Origin: Mastigamoeba balamuthi
Taxonomy: Eukaryota; Evosea; Mastigamoebida; Mastigamoebidae
Direction of reading: 5' to 3'
Assembly (NCBI GenBank): GCA_902651635.1
Contig: CACRSC010000031.1
Location: 595,035-659,034 of the forward strand
Length of the DNA stretch: 64,000 bases
In this document: in pieces, positions 54,301-64,000 of the stretch
Position numbering within the stretch: the stretch's first letter is position 1
How the letters are laid out: each line of letters opens with the position of its first letter
Made by a program: the position numbers and the translations under genes
Notes under the pieces: model-generated
Told to the model about the DNA's origin: nothing
What the model saw: the letters and a program-made list of their open reading frames with translations, nothing else
Databases searched by the model: none

Positions 54301-54517
54301 GGGGCTGCCGGTGTCGCCCTACATGGACAGAAACGACACAGACCAGGTGAAGATGTCGCTCAACTTTGTGGACTTCATCGGCCTCCCGCTCTTCAACTCT
54401 CTCGCCCGCGTCTTCCGCGAGATGCAGATCTGCGTGGACAGGCTCAAGTCCAACCGAAAGTTTTGGGAGGACAGGAAGCCTAAACCACCCGCCCCCGCCG
54501 GCAACGGCACCAAGTGA
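51329..54517 (+). CDS. RegA-like phosphodiesterase: degenerate response-regulator domain plus PDEase_I
   Basis: Starts MSSYSLPLPVGTVRRP. A disordered Ser/Pro-rich N-terminus (to about residue 200) is followed by a receiver-like domain over several exons: HCAVVGECQGIGEILLKLGI, YEAVSKIRSAKPTITCVICD with SALPKIP, PVPVIMVVPVGKARQLQVSA, CIAAGASDCLTLPTCPEALR. The phospho-acceptor Asp (CDSALP) is kept. The acidic pair is GE, the switch Thr/Ser is Val, and the conserved Lys is Leu. A coiled coil (LSEHVLILEKYKKQSETLIQ) and a linker precede the PDE domain: YHNFAHIVDVAQVCFMLLQI, VCHDVDHPG, ILATDMTKHFE, HAADISNLIRPLDVSRVW, FVDFIGLPLFNSLARVF. The plan is that of Dictyostelium RegA, the cAMP phosphodiesterase driven by a phosphorelay. 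A small intron in the receiver has a GTTCGT donor (52330-52380 region). Confidence 0.87.
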
Positions 54518-54819
54518 GTTCCCGGCCATCGTGCTAGCAATACGTGAGATAGACTTGTCGAAATAGCCCCCCAGTAAAAGTATGGAAGATAATGCAACCC
54601 GATTTGTCCACGCCATATTTTGTTCCTGAGCGCTCGCTCCTGCCGCCCTTGCACGGATGCTGTCTGTGGATGGTGCCACATCGCCGGCGGAATCTGGGTG
54701 CCTGAGAAATCGCCTTTTCCGAAGAAGTCTCTGGTGTGGAAAGTAACCGGCGGGGCAGCCCAGAGCCACAACACTGCCACCGCCAGCACACTCACCCCCC
54801 GCTGCCAACCGCATAAGAA
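54518..54819. other. Intergenic between two plus-strand genes
   Basis: 302 bp, relatively AT-rich around 54535-54610; it should contain the RegA-like gene's 3' flank and the promoter of the molybdo-flavoenzyme gene. No gene or RNA recognised. Confidence 0.5.
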
Positions 54820-57800
54820 ATGTCGGCCTACTCGTACGTCCAGGAGAGCCTCGTGTTCTACCTCAACGGGCGCCGCGTGGAGGTCGCCGGCGAGGACGTC
54901 GACCCCCGGGCCACCCTCGCCGAGTACATCCGCTCGCAGGGCCTCACCGGCACCAAGATCGGCTGCGCCGAGGGCGGCTGCGGCGCCTGCACCGTTATGA
55001 TCTCCCACTACGACCGCGCCGCCTCCGCCGTCGTGTACGACTGGCCCTCCCCCTCTTCCCCCTTCTCCGCCGCCCCCCTCCCTCTCTGGTCGCCCTGGGG
55101 TAGGGTCCTGGGGGGGCTGCCTGGCTTGGCTTGTGCGTGTGGTGGGCGCTGGTGGGTGTGGGTGCCGTTTGTTTCTCCGGAGACTGCTTTTCCTGTGGCC
55201 TCTTTTTCGTCGTCGTTGAAGGCGGAGGCTCTGCTGGCCCCTTCCCCTTCCCGAAATGACCTCGGCACGGCGGAGCGCGCGCTGCGTCCGCGCCGCGTTG
55301 CTGGTGCACAGGGGGCAGCGTCTCGCCCTGAAATACCCCGGCAGCCAACGGGGAGCAGGCAGACTCACAAGGGCCGTGTGGGTGGGGCTTTACTGCGACG
55401 TCATAATTCTCAGGCACCGGAGCGTGGCGTCGTGCCTCCTGCCGCTGCCGTACGTGGACCACATGCTCGTGACCACCGTCGAGGGCGTCGCCTCGAAGCT
55501 GGGCCAGGGCCACCCCATCCAGGAGAACCTCGCCAAGAAGCACGGGACCCAGGCCAGCTCCTGCCCTACGCCCTCTCTGTCTCTCTGTCTCTCTCTCTCT
55601 CCTGACGTGCCAGAGACACCACACTAGTGCGGGTTCTGCTCGCCGGGCATCGTGATGTCGATGTACTCGACGGCGCACCGCAAGCCCCACCTGAGCATGT
55701 ACGACGTCGAGGAGTGCCTCGACGGGAACCTCTGCCGCTGCACGGGCTACAGGGCAATACTCGAGGCCGCGCACGCCATCGCGGAGGACTACGACCCCGG
55801 GCAGGACGGCAAGCTGTCTCAGGAGGCCTCCAAGACCATCTCCTGCGCGCGCGAGGCCGTCCAGGCCACCGTCGTCTTTCCCGAAGAGCTCAAGGAGGCG
55901 CCCAAGCCCCTGCGTCTTGTATCCAAGGTTCGCCCACGCCCTCAAGCGGCGCCCCACTGATCCACGCGGTCGCCTCGTGCAAAGGCCGGGTCGTGGTTCC
56001 GCCCCGTGTCGCTGAGCGAGCTGCTTGACCTCAAGGCGGCTGTGCCGAGTGCCCAGGTCCTGGGCGGGAAGCACTCGTTCCCCGAGATCGAGGCCAGTGG
56101 CAGCGCCAGGACCCCAGATGTCCCCAGGCGCGGCGCGCAGCTCGTCTCGGGCAACACGGAGCTCGGGTACCACGAGAGGTACCACCCGAGTCCCCCGGGC
56201 TCGTTTGCCGCGTTCGTTTCCACGGCGTCGGTGGCCGAGCTGCGTGCCATCGAGGTCACCGAGAGGGGAATCAGAGTGGGGGTCGCGACAACGATCAACG
56301 GACTCATCCGGGTCTGCGAGGACGAGGCGCACAAGGGCCTTCCTTCTGCTGAAGGCTACAGAGCGGTCGTCAACATTCTGCGGGTGTTTGCCAACAACCA
56401 GGTCAGGGACATGGGCACTCTGGGCGGCAGTCTCGTCACCGCCGATCCCCTGTCAGACCTGTATCCAGCGCTGGTCTCGCTGGTATGGCTTGTGTGATAC
56501 GCACCCTATGTACTGACCGTGGGAGTTCAGGGGTCCAGCATCAAGTTGGTCTCAAAGAAGGCGGAGAGGGAGATGCTCCTCGATGAGTTCGTCACGGGAG
56601 AGAACGAGACACAGCTGAGGTCTGACGAGATCGTGCTGAGCGTGTTCGTTCCTGCAACGCGCCAGCGCGAGTACGCCGAGACGTTCAAAGAGTCCAAGAG
56701 GCGTGTCGATGCCCAGTCTGCCGTGAACGCCGGCATGCGTGTGCTGCTCAATGCAGACAACACAGTCGCCGAGATGACGATCGCCATCGGTGCCCTGGGT
56801 CCCCGTGCTGCATATCGGTACGCTGTCTATTTGCCACAGGTTGCATAGTGTGCTCACCGTTGGCAAAGGTGCAAGAAAACCGAGGCGGCGATCGCCGGCA
56901 AGCCGTGGACTGAGGAGATGATCATGCACGCTACAGCGATCCTCAAAGAAGAGCTCTCGTCGGTCGTTGTAAAGGCCCGGGGCGCCGCCTCCTACCGCGT
57001 GACCGTCGGGTGCTCGCTCCTCTACAAGGTGAGACGAACTCTTGCTGACATCTGATCTCATACTTACGCTCGCAGTTTTTCGCTGCGGTCTGCCACCGCT
57101 CGGGAGTCTCTGCCTGCAAGTCTCTGTGCTCCGCAGTCCCAGAGACCCGGCATGTGCTGCACACGAGCCACCAGAAGTACGAGGATCCTGTGCCTGGGAG
57201 CAAGGTTGGGGCGCCCGTGCCTCATCTTGCTGCAGACCTGCACGTAAGGGGCTCTGCCAGGTTCGTCGCCGACCTGCCAGAGCCAACCGGCTGCCTTCAC
57301 GCCGTGTACGCCCTGACGAAGAAGGCGCACGCGAAGCTCCTCCGTGTCGACGTCTCCGAAGCTCTCAAGTCGCCTGGAGTGTACGGTGTGTACACGGCGA
57401 AGGACATCCCCTCCCAGAGAAAGCTCGGGACGCTGGTGCTCGATGAGGAGTTCATTGCGGGGGACGAGGTGGTGTACTGGGGACAGCCAGGCGCCGTTGT
57501 CGTAGCCACAACGCACAAGGCTGCGAGGGCTGGTGCCGCCAAGGTAGTCTTCGAGTACGAGGACCTGCCGTCGGTTCTGACCATCGAGGAAGCGGTGGCC
57601 AAGAGCAGCTACCTGGAGCCAGAGCACGATTGGAAGCTTCTCGTGCGCGGCGACCCGGACGGTGCCCTGTCTAGGGCGCAGCACGTGATCGAGGGCGAGG
57701 TGCGCGTCGGTGGCCAGGAGCACTTCTACATCGAGCCCCAGGCTGCTCTTGTCATCCCGGGGGACACGTACATGATCCACGTGACGTCCCAGAACCCGAC

Positions 57801-59550
57801 CAGGATGCAGAAGGCCGTCGCGATGGTCCTGGGGCTCCCGATGAACCGCGTCGAGAGCCGGATGGAGCGCATTGGTGGTGGGTTCGGTGGCAAGCAGGAC
57901 AGGCCGCAGTTCCTCGCCGCCGCCACAGCCCTTGCGGCGCACTGCTCTGGTCGGCCTGTGAAGATGGTCCTGGAGAGGGACGACGACATGCAGGTCACGG
58001 GCCAGAGGCACGAGTTCCTTGGGAAGTACAAGGTCGCGTTCAACGACTCGGGCAGGATAGAAGCTGCGCAGCTTGAGCTGCTCGCAAACGGCGGGTGCTC
58101 GGTGGATCTCACCCCTGCCGTGGTCGAGGTGGCGATGTTCGCGATCGACAACTGCTACAAGTTCGACAACATCCGCATCAGGGGCATTCCGTGCCGCACG
58201 AACCGCGTGTCGTGCACGGCGTATCGCGGGTTCGGCAAGCCGCAGGCGATGGTAATCACCGAGACCATCATCGACCACGTAGCGCGCGCGGCCGGGCTGA
58301 GCACGCTGCAAGTCCGCGAAGCCAACATCCTCCGCAAGGGCGACAGCATCATAGACGGCACCGTCGTCGAGGACCAGTTCTCTCAGTGCTGGACCCCTTT
58401 GTATGCATTTGGATTGCTGTGACGGTGCGTTGCTATTCGCTCACCCCAATCGTGTCGCAGGAAGGAAATGTTCGAGAGAAAAATCGTCGCGGTTGACACA
58501 TTCAACAAGGAGAACAAGTGGAGGAAGCGTGGGCTGGCACTGCTGCCGTCGCGGAACAACATCGGGTTCGAGGCAGACTGCCTCAACCAGGCGGGGGCGC
58601 TCATACATGTGTACATGGATGGTAGCGTCTTTGTGACGCACGGAGGCAGCGAGATGGGCCAGGGCCTGCACACAAAGCTCGCGCAGATCGCCGCCGACGC
58701 GCTCGGGTGTCCGTTCGAGCGCATACACGTGTCGGCGAGCTCCACTGACCGCGTGCCAAACACCACCGCTACCGCTGCGTCGACGGGCAGTGACCTCAAC
58801 GGCAGCGCGGTGGCCAACGCCGCCAAGCAGCTCCGCGAGCGCCTGGACAAGCTGATCGAGCAGTTCCCCGACCTCAAGGGCAAGCCGTGGGAGGCCCTCG
58901 TCTCCCGGGCCTACGGCGAGCGCGTTCAGCTCAGCGCCTCGGGCTTCCACTGCTTCGAAAAGTACACGTTCAACTGGCAGCAGCACAAGGTTCGGAGTTC
59001 ACATTTGTGGAGTGCGGTGTGTTGACTCAACTCGCTGCAGGGGCGCTCATCGTTGTACAACATCTGGGGAGCTGCTCTGGCGGAGGTGGAGCTGGACGTG
59101 CTGACCGGCCAGTGGCGCGCGCACACGATCGATGTCGTGCAGGACTGCGGGCACAGCCTCAACCCGGCGATTGACGTGGGGCAGGTCGAGGGCGGCCTCG
59201 CGCAGGGCATCGGCCTGTACACCATCGAGGAGCTCATGTGGGCGCGCGACGGTCACATGCGCACGCGCAACGTGTCGACGTACAAGATCCCCACGCACGA
59301 CGACATCCCCGAGTGCATCAACGTGACGCTGCTCAGCGGGTCGAGGTCTGTCGGGGGCGTGTGCGGCAACAAGAGCCCCAGCGAGGTCGGCGTGCAGCTC
59401 TCGGCGTCTGTCCTGTTCGCCCTCAAGGAGGCCGTGTACGCAGCACGCGAGGAGTTGTCGCAGAGCCGCGAGTTCTTCAGGCTCGACACCCCTGCGACGG
59501 TCGAGAAGATCAGGATGGCGTGTCCGACGCCGTTCAACGCCAAGATTTGA
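54820..59550 (+). CDS. Xanthine dehydrogenase/aldehyde oxidase-family molybdo-flavoenzyme with altered substrate site
   Basis: About 1,300 residues over about ten exons, colinear with animal XDH. 2Fe-2S domains: TKIGCAEGGCGACTVMIS, then after a long (~380 bp) intron HMLVTTVEGVASKLGQGHPI, CGFCSPGIVMSMY, LDGNLCRCTGYRAILEAAH. FAD domain: LVSGNTELGYHERY, GTLGGSLVTADPLSDLYPAL. Molybdopterin domain: GQEHFYIEPQAALVIPG, RMERIGGGFGGKQDRPQFLA, TAYRGFGKPQAMV, NQAGALIHVYMDGSVFVTHG, GSEMGQGLHTKLAQIA, CGHSLNPAIDVGQVEGGLAQ, SPSEVGVQLSAS. Compared with bovine XDH, the base Glu1261 position is Glu, and Phe914 and Phe1009 are kept. Glu802, Arg880 and His884 are Gln, Val and Ala, so xanthine is unlikely to be the main substrate. 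Introns have GTTCGC and GTCCTG donors. Confidence 0.9.
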
Positions 59551-59876
59551 GCAGTCCGACCTGGCACGGATTGAATGTGGTCCTCCTAGTCGCGAGTGGC
59601 GCGGTTTGTGGGCTTCTCACCTTATGGACAACAGAGATGTGGTGGTGCCCTACTTTGTACAGGAGCTTTCTCAAATGGATCCGGGATGTGACTATGATGG
59701 TTGGACATGAAAATAAGTGGGACTCGATTCAACTGTATGTATACAGCGTCTTATCCAATCGCCCCGATTTGCTTTTGGTGTTGTTCTAATCTTGGCAAAT
59801 CGAAATCGTCGAGGGGTTTTGTGCTTAATTGCGCGCCGAGGATCACGTTTGTCTGGCCCGCAGCGCGGTCACGCAT
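59551..59876. other. Intergenic between two plus-strand genes
   Basis: 326 bp, AT-richer than coding DNA, with the 3' flank of the molybdo-flavoenzyme gene and the promoter of the CH-domain gene. Nothing else recognised. Confidence 0.5.
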
Positions 59877-62800
59877 ATGGACAGCCCGAGCGAAGTCAAG
59901 GTTCGCGGTCCACAGTATGAGGGTTGCTCGGTACCCGCGACCGATGCGTGGCCCATGAGCCTTGATCGTTCACAGTTTTTAATCACTGCCGTGGTCGTAT
60001 CTCTATCTGATCGAGACCGCCGCCCTCAGCAGGACTCGGACCAGCTGGCCGGCTGGGTCGTGCAACAGAAGAGGGTAAGTCCGTCACCGCCCGTCTGTGG
60101 GCGCTCCTTTTCCCCACGTGTTCGTGTGTTCGGAAGACGGGAGATACACCCCCGCGCTCAAACCTTGCATTTGGCGATGACGTGGAGTTCCCCCCAATAA
60201 GCATCCACCGGTTACAGGCCTCGTGGCCAACAAACAGTTGCCCGCAAATCCCTTGACGCATCCCCCCATCTGATGCCTGACGCGCCCCCCTCCGCGGGAA
60301 TGTGCGACAGACGTTCACCAAGTGGGTGAACAAGCACCTGAGGCGCGTCGGGGCAGAGCCCGTGACAGACCTGCAGACGTCGTTCGACACGGGCGTCACC
60401 CTGCTCGCCCTCCTGCGCGCGGTCTACAACCGCGCTCCCCCGGGCAAGCCCCGCACGAACCCCCGCAACCGCTTCGAGTGCACCGAGAACATCAACGCAG
60501 GTCCGTGCACTTCCTCCGGGGAAACAAGAATTGCCTGCGTTGAGTCATGGCCCTATTTTGACAGCCCTCCCCCCCAGGCATCGCTCTGCTGGACGACATT
60601 GGCGTCAACTGCCCGCTCCTCAAGCCCGCGAACCTGCAGGACCACGAGCTCAAGATGATCCTGGGGCTCGTGTGGGCCATCATCCTGCACAGCCAGATCA
60701 ACGCCATCTCCGCGGGGACGTCGGGTAGCGCCAAGGAGGGCCTGCTGGCGTGGGCCCGCGACATGGTGGGCTCGTACGCCCGCGTCGACAACTTCACGAC
60801 GTCGTGGTGCGACGGCATGGCGTTCCTGGCCATCCTGCACCACAACCACCCGGACGCCGTGGACATCGACTCGCGCAGCAGGGACGACCGCGAGGGCAAC
60901 CTCAACCTCGCGTTCGACGTGGCCGAGCAGCACGTGCGCCCCTCTGCCTTCCCCCCTTCCCATCTTCACATTCACTCACCCAAGAGCTCACCCGTGCCGC
61001 GTTAGTACGGAGTGACCAAGCTGCTCGATGTCGAGGACTTTCTCGGGAGCATACCCCCTGACGAGCAGTCGGTCATGACCTACGTCTCGGAGCTGTTCCA
61101 GGCCCTGGGACCGGTACGTACACTATCTTTCGGGAAAGGGGCGGGAAGATATCTTTCATCAGATTTAGGTACATATCTTATCATCCGTGCGCTCCTGCAG
61201 ATGAACAAGGAAGAGCCCGCGCCTGAGCCGGCGCCTGAGCCCGCTGTGCCGGCCCCAGAGCCAGAGCCCGAGCCCGCCTCGACGCAGTCGACGATCGACA
61301 CGCAGACCGACGACAGCGAGCTCGTCAGGGCCGCCGAGGCCGACAGGCGCGTCGCGGAGCTCACAGAGCTGCTCCGGCAGAGCTCCGAGCGCGAGGAGCG
61401 CCGCGTCGCAGAGGCCACGCAGGCCGTCAAGTCGAGGGAGGAGAAGGACGCGGACACCATCCGGCAGCTCAACGAGAAGATACTCGAGCTGCGCAGGCTC
61501 TCGGACGACAAGGACCGCACTCTGCTCGAGGCCTCCCAGCAGAGCCTCGCCGACCGCCAGCGCACCGCCGAGATCACCGCCGCCTACCAGAAGCAGCTCT
61601 CCCAGAAAGGTCCGCGCCAAGTCTCCCGCCCAAATTTCCGCTCCCGCGGCATTTTTTTAATAACCGCAAGTCACTTGCAACACGCTATTCCTGTCCCCGC
61701 CAAATTTGTTAAATCCAAAACGCAAACTGGCGTTGCAGAGGAGGAAATCGCGCAGGCGAATGAGAAGCTGAGGGAGCTGCAGAGGCAGCTGGACGAGCAG
61801 GCGCGCGTGTCGCGGCAGGCGGACACGGCGGTGACGCAGCAGAGGGAGCAGGAGGCGCAGCGCTCGCGCCACATTGTGGAGCTCGAGGCTGAGCTCTGCA
61901 AGACGCGCTCGCAGGTGGCCGACCTCGAGCGCATCACCGAGGATCGCGACCGCCTTGCGAGGGCACTCGAGCAGGCCACAAGGGACTCCGCCTCCGCGCA
62001 GGCGCGCCTTGCCGAGGCGGAGACCCGCATTGCAGCCCTGCACAAGGCGCTGGACGAGAAGGAGGAGATCTCGAAGCAGCAGGCCCAGATGATTCTGCAG
62101 TTCCAGTCGCAGTCCTCGGGCTCTGTGCCGCACCAGCAGGTACGCGCTCTTTGCTGCGCTAAATGTGGCTGAGCCTCCTCCGCTCGGCAGCTCCTGGAGA
62201 AGGAGGAGCAGCTGCGCAGGATAGCCAAGGACGGGAAGGAGGCGCTTGAGCACGCGGAGCTCCAGATATCGCAGCTCAAGAGCGAGCTGGACGCCAAGGA
62301 CGAAGTCATCAAGTCCCTCGAGCAGCGGTGCAGCTCGCAGGTCGCAGAGGCCGCTGTGTCCACCGAGGTCGCGCAGTCCGCCGAGGTCGAGGGCTTGAGG
62401 GCGCAGCTCAACGAGCTGGCGGCGCAGCTCAAGAGCATCAGGCTCGCGATGAGCCAGGCGGTGCAGATGGACTGCGACACGACCGACGACCTCCTTCAGG
62501 CGATAGCGTCAATCTCGCAGCGCGACTCGCGCGACTCGCTCCTCGTTCAGGAGCTCGCACGCAAGAACACCGAGCTCGAGAAGGCATCGGAGCAGATCCG
62601 CCTTCTCCGGTCGCGTCTCGACGTGGAAATCGCACAAACGGTGGGTAGCATTTAACTTTGCACGGCGACTGATGCAGACGGACGGCAGGCGAACGAGACA
62701 GCCATCCTCTCTGCAGAGGCGACGGTGGCTCGTGAAGAAATCCCAGAAGCGCTTAAGAAGCTGACGCTCGAGGCGGACGCGCTGTCTTCTGAGCTGTACA

Positions 62801-63706
62801 AGAGAGAGCAGCAGCTGTCTATTGACCGCGACTCCCTTCTCGATAAGCTCGTTCGCATTCGCGCCCTGAAGTCCAGATGTACGCGCCGGGGGGTCTATTC
62901 GTGCTCGCACCTGACCGCAGCGCTGCGCTCGTTCAGCCTCGGACCGCGTCGAGCAGGAGACGCAGACGGAGTACGGCGAGGCCTCGATGTCGATGAACGA
63001 CTCGGAGAGGCCTCCCTCGCCCAGGGTGCCGGACGAGACCATGATACCCGAGCCGCGTCCCGCACCCCCGACGGGTATACCGCGCCTGTCGCCCATGTCG
63101 CCTGGCGGCAGCCACTCGCGCACGCGCAGTGAGACCGTCGCGGCAGCACCGATAGGCGGGCGCACGTCGTCGGCGAGCAAGAGGGAGATGACGCCGTCGA
63201 AGCTGCCGAGGTCGCGCCCGTCGACGCCGCCGGCGATATCGCTCTCGCCTATGGTCGACTGGTCCGCGACGACGCCCGAGCGCAAGGTCATCGTGCAGTC
63301 GATCAAGCACCGGCCGTTCTCTCCGGCGCAGACGAACCTGCCGTACCACTACGACTCCTTCCAGGCGAGGGTCTCGGACCCCCGCGACCAGCGCATACGC
63401 AAGTGGTGGTCTGAGCACGTGGTCAACTGCGCGTCGGCGACGGAGACGAACCAGGCGGCGCTGGGCGGCAACGGTGCATTCCTGATCGGCCACGACGTCG
63501 TCATGGGACTGCTGGTGGACCGCGGCTACTCGAACGTCACCAAGCAGCAGGCCAGGCACCTCGTGACGCTGATGAGCATCGACAAGGATGGCCGTGTGCC
63601 GTTCGAGAAGTTCCACGACGTTATTGTTGAGTACATGAACACGCACAAGGCTCCCCCGGCTCGCTCGACCCCGGGCAGGTCCATCAAGGCATCCCCGTCA
63701 CCCTGA
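59877..63706 (+). CDS. Tandem-CH coiled-coil cytoskeletal protein with EF-hand-like C-terminus
   Basis: Exon 1 is tiny (59877-59900, MDSPSEVK) and splices with a GTTCGC donor to 60029 (QDSDQLAGWVVQQKR), then to CH1: TFTKWVNKHLRRVGAEPVTD, GVTLLALLRAVYN, LKMILGLVWAIILHSQI. CH2: AKEGLLAWARDMVGSYARVD, SWCDGMAFLAILHHNHPDAV, YGVTKLLDVEDFLGSIPPDE, QSVMTYVSELFQALG. After an acidic Pro/Glu repeat (EPAPEPAPEPAVPAPEPEPE) there is a long coiled coil of about 450 residues, then a Ser/Pro/Arg linker. The C-terminal domain is WWSEHVVNCASATETNQAAL, GHDVVMGLLVDRGYSNVTKQ, LMSIDKDGRVPFEKFHDVIV. The D-K-D-G loop looks like one EF-hand. It differs from alpha-actinin (no spectrin repeats) and cortexillin (shorter coil). 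Probable actin cross-linker; several exon limits in 62640-62980 are approximate. Confidence 0.82.
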
Positions 63707-63823
63707 GCGAGTCTGAATCAAACCCGAACTCTGTGTCACTCATGTCACATCGAAGCAAACATGGTCGGAATCTGATGGCAAAGGCAACTTGTTGAGAAAC
63801 TTGGTTTTTCGAGTGTATGCTGC

Positions 63824-63828
63824 AAAAA
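63824..63828 (-). terminator. Pol III terminator (T5 on minus strand) of tRNA-iMet
   Basis: A run of five A on the plus strand, five bases past the 3' end of the minus-strand tRNA. Confidence 0.8.
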
Positions 63829-63833
63829 CAATT

Positions 63834-63905
63834 TAGCGGAGAGTGGTTTCGATCCACCGACCTGCGAGTTATGAGCCCGCCACGCTTCCACTGCGCCACT
63901 CCGCT
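63834..63905 (-). tRNA. Initiator tRNA-Met (CAU), second copy
   Basis: Reverse complement is identical over all 72 nt to the copy at 47278-47349, including A1-U72, the CAU anticodon, the ATCGAAA T-loop and the G30-U40 wobble in the anticodon stem. Flanks differ, so this is a dispersed gene copy rather than a segmental duplication. It lies 3' to the CH coiled-coil gene, on the opposite strand. Confidence 0.97.
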
Positions 63906-64000
63906 TCTTCAGAATCTAAAAGACACAAAAGTTTAGATGATTGAATGTGAATCAGCAGCCCTACGTGTAGTTCAATTTTGTATGCAAAACTACACTAAAG

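Noticed and set aside
54820-59550. Plain annotation as xanthine dehydrogenase
   Set aside because: Family membership is clear, but Glu802, Arg880 and His884 are all replaced, so the specific activity is not supported.

Overview
This window is nuclear DNA of a GC-rich, gene-dense protist with many short introns (about 40-150 bp, a few near 380 bp). The gene content fits a flagellated amoebozoan of the Archamoebae, something like Mastigamoeba; this is inference. Support comes from a group B-type [FeFe]-hydrogenase, a transmembrane kinase whose Cys-rich ectodomain and juxtamembrane beta domain recall the Entamoeba TMK family, a RegA-like response-regulator/phosphodiesterase, bacterial-type hemerythrin, and a flagellar dynein regulatory complex subunit (DRC3).

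Layout. 1-15 kb: the start of an actin-binding tandem-CH protein (minus strand, runs off the left edge), SRP14, a membrane protein with a TCAF/M60-like ectodomain, a small unknown gene, [FeFe]-hydrogenase, a secreted and probably GPI-anchored protein, primase large subunit, a multi-pass membrane protein and a two-RRM protein. 15-35 kb: the receptor kinase, an alkaline-phosphatase-superfamily membrane enzyme, an unknown charged protein, a bestrophin-type channel, a VIT-vWFA-TPR-DUF2135 protein with a CaaX end, EMC7, DRC3, hemerythrin, a histidine phosphatase and an unknown gene. 36.6-46.1 kb: tandem receptor phosphodiesterases with two PstS-like phosphate-binding modules outside the membrane and a PDEase_I domain inside. 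46-64 kb: a RING-H2 protein, initiator tRNA-Met, a small membrane protein, a MINDY deubiquitinase, ZNF330/NOA36, the RegA-like phosphodiesterase, a xanthine dehydrogenase/aldehyde oxidase-family enzyme, a CH-CH coiled-coil protein and a second, identical initiator tRNA on the other strand.

The most notable content is the cyclic-nucleotide phosphodiesterase cluster (36.6-54.5 kb). The PstS-PDE architecture suggests a receptor that couples extracellular phosphate, or a similar anion, to cAMP/cGMP breakdown. The middle copy (40863-41992) is probably not a real gene. It sits on two flush 1,320-bp near-identical blocks meeting at a single N (41402), as expected if two overlapping contigs were joined without merging.

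Intron donors repeatedly read GTNCG instead of GTRAGT, and at least one intron (in the primase gene) needs a GC donor. Exon limits given here are read by eye from homology, frame and splice signals, without transcripts. Three single Ns (12308, 14865, 41402) look like contig joins.
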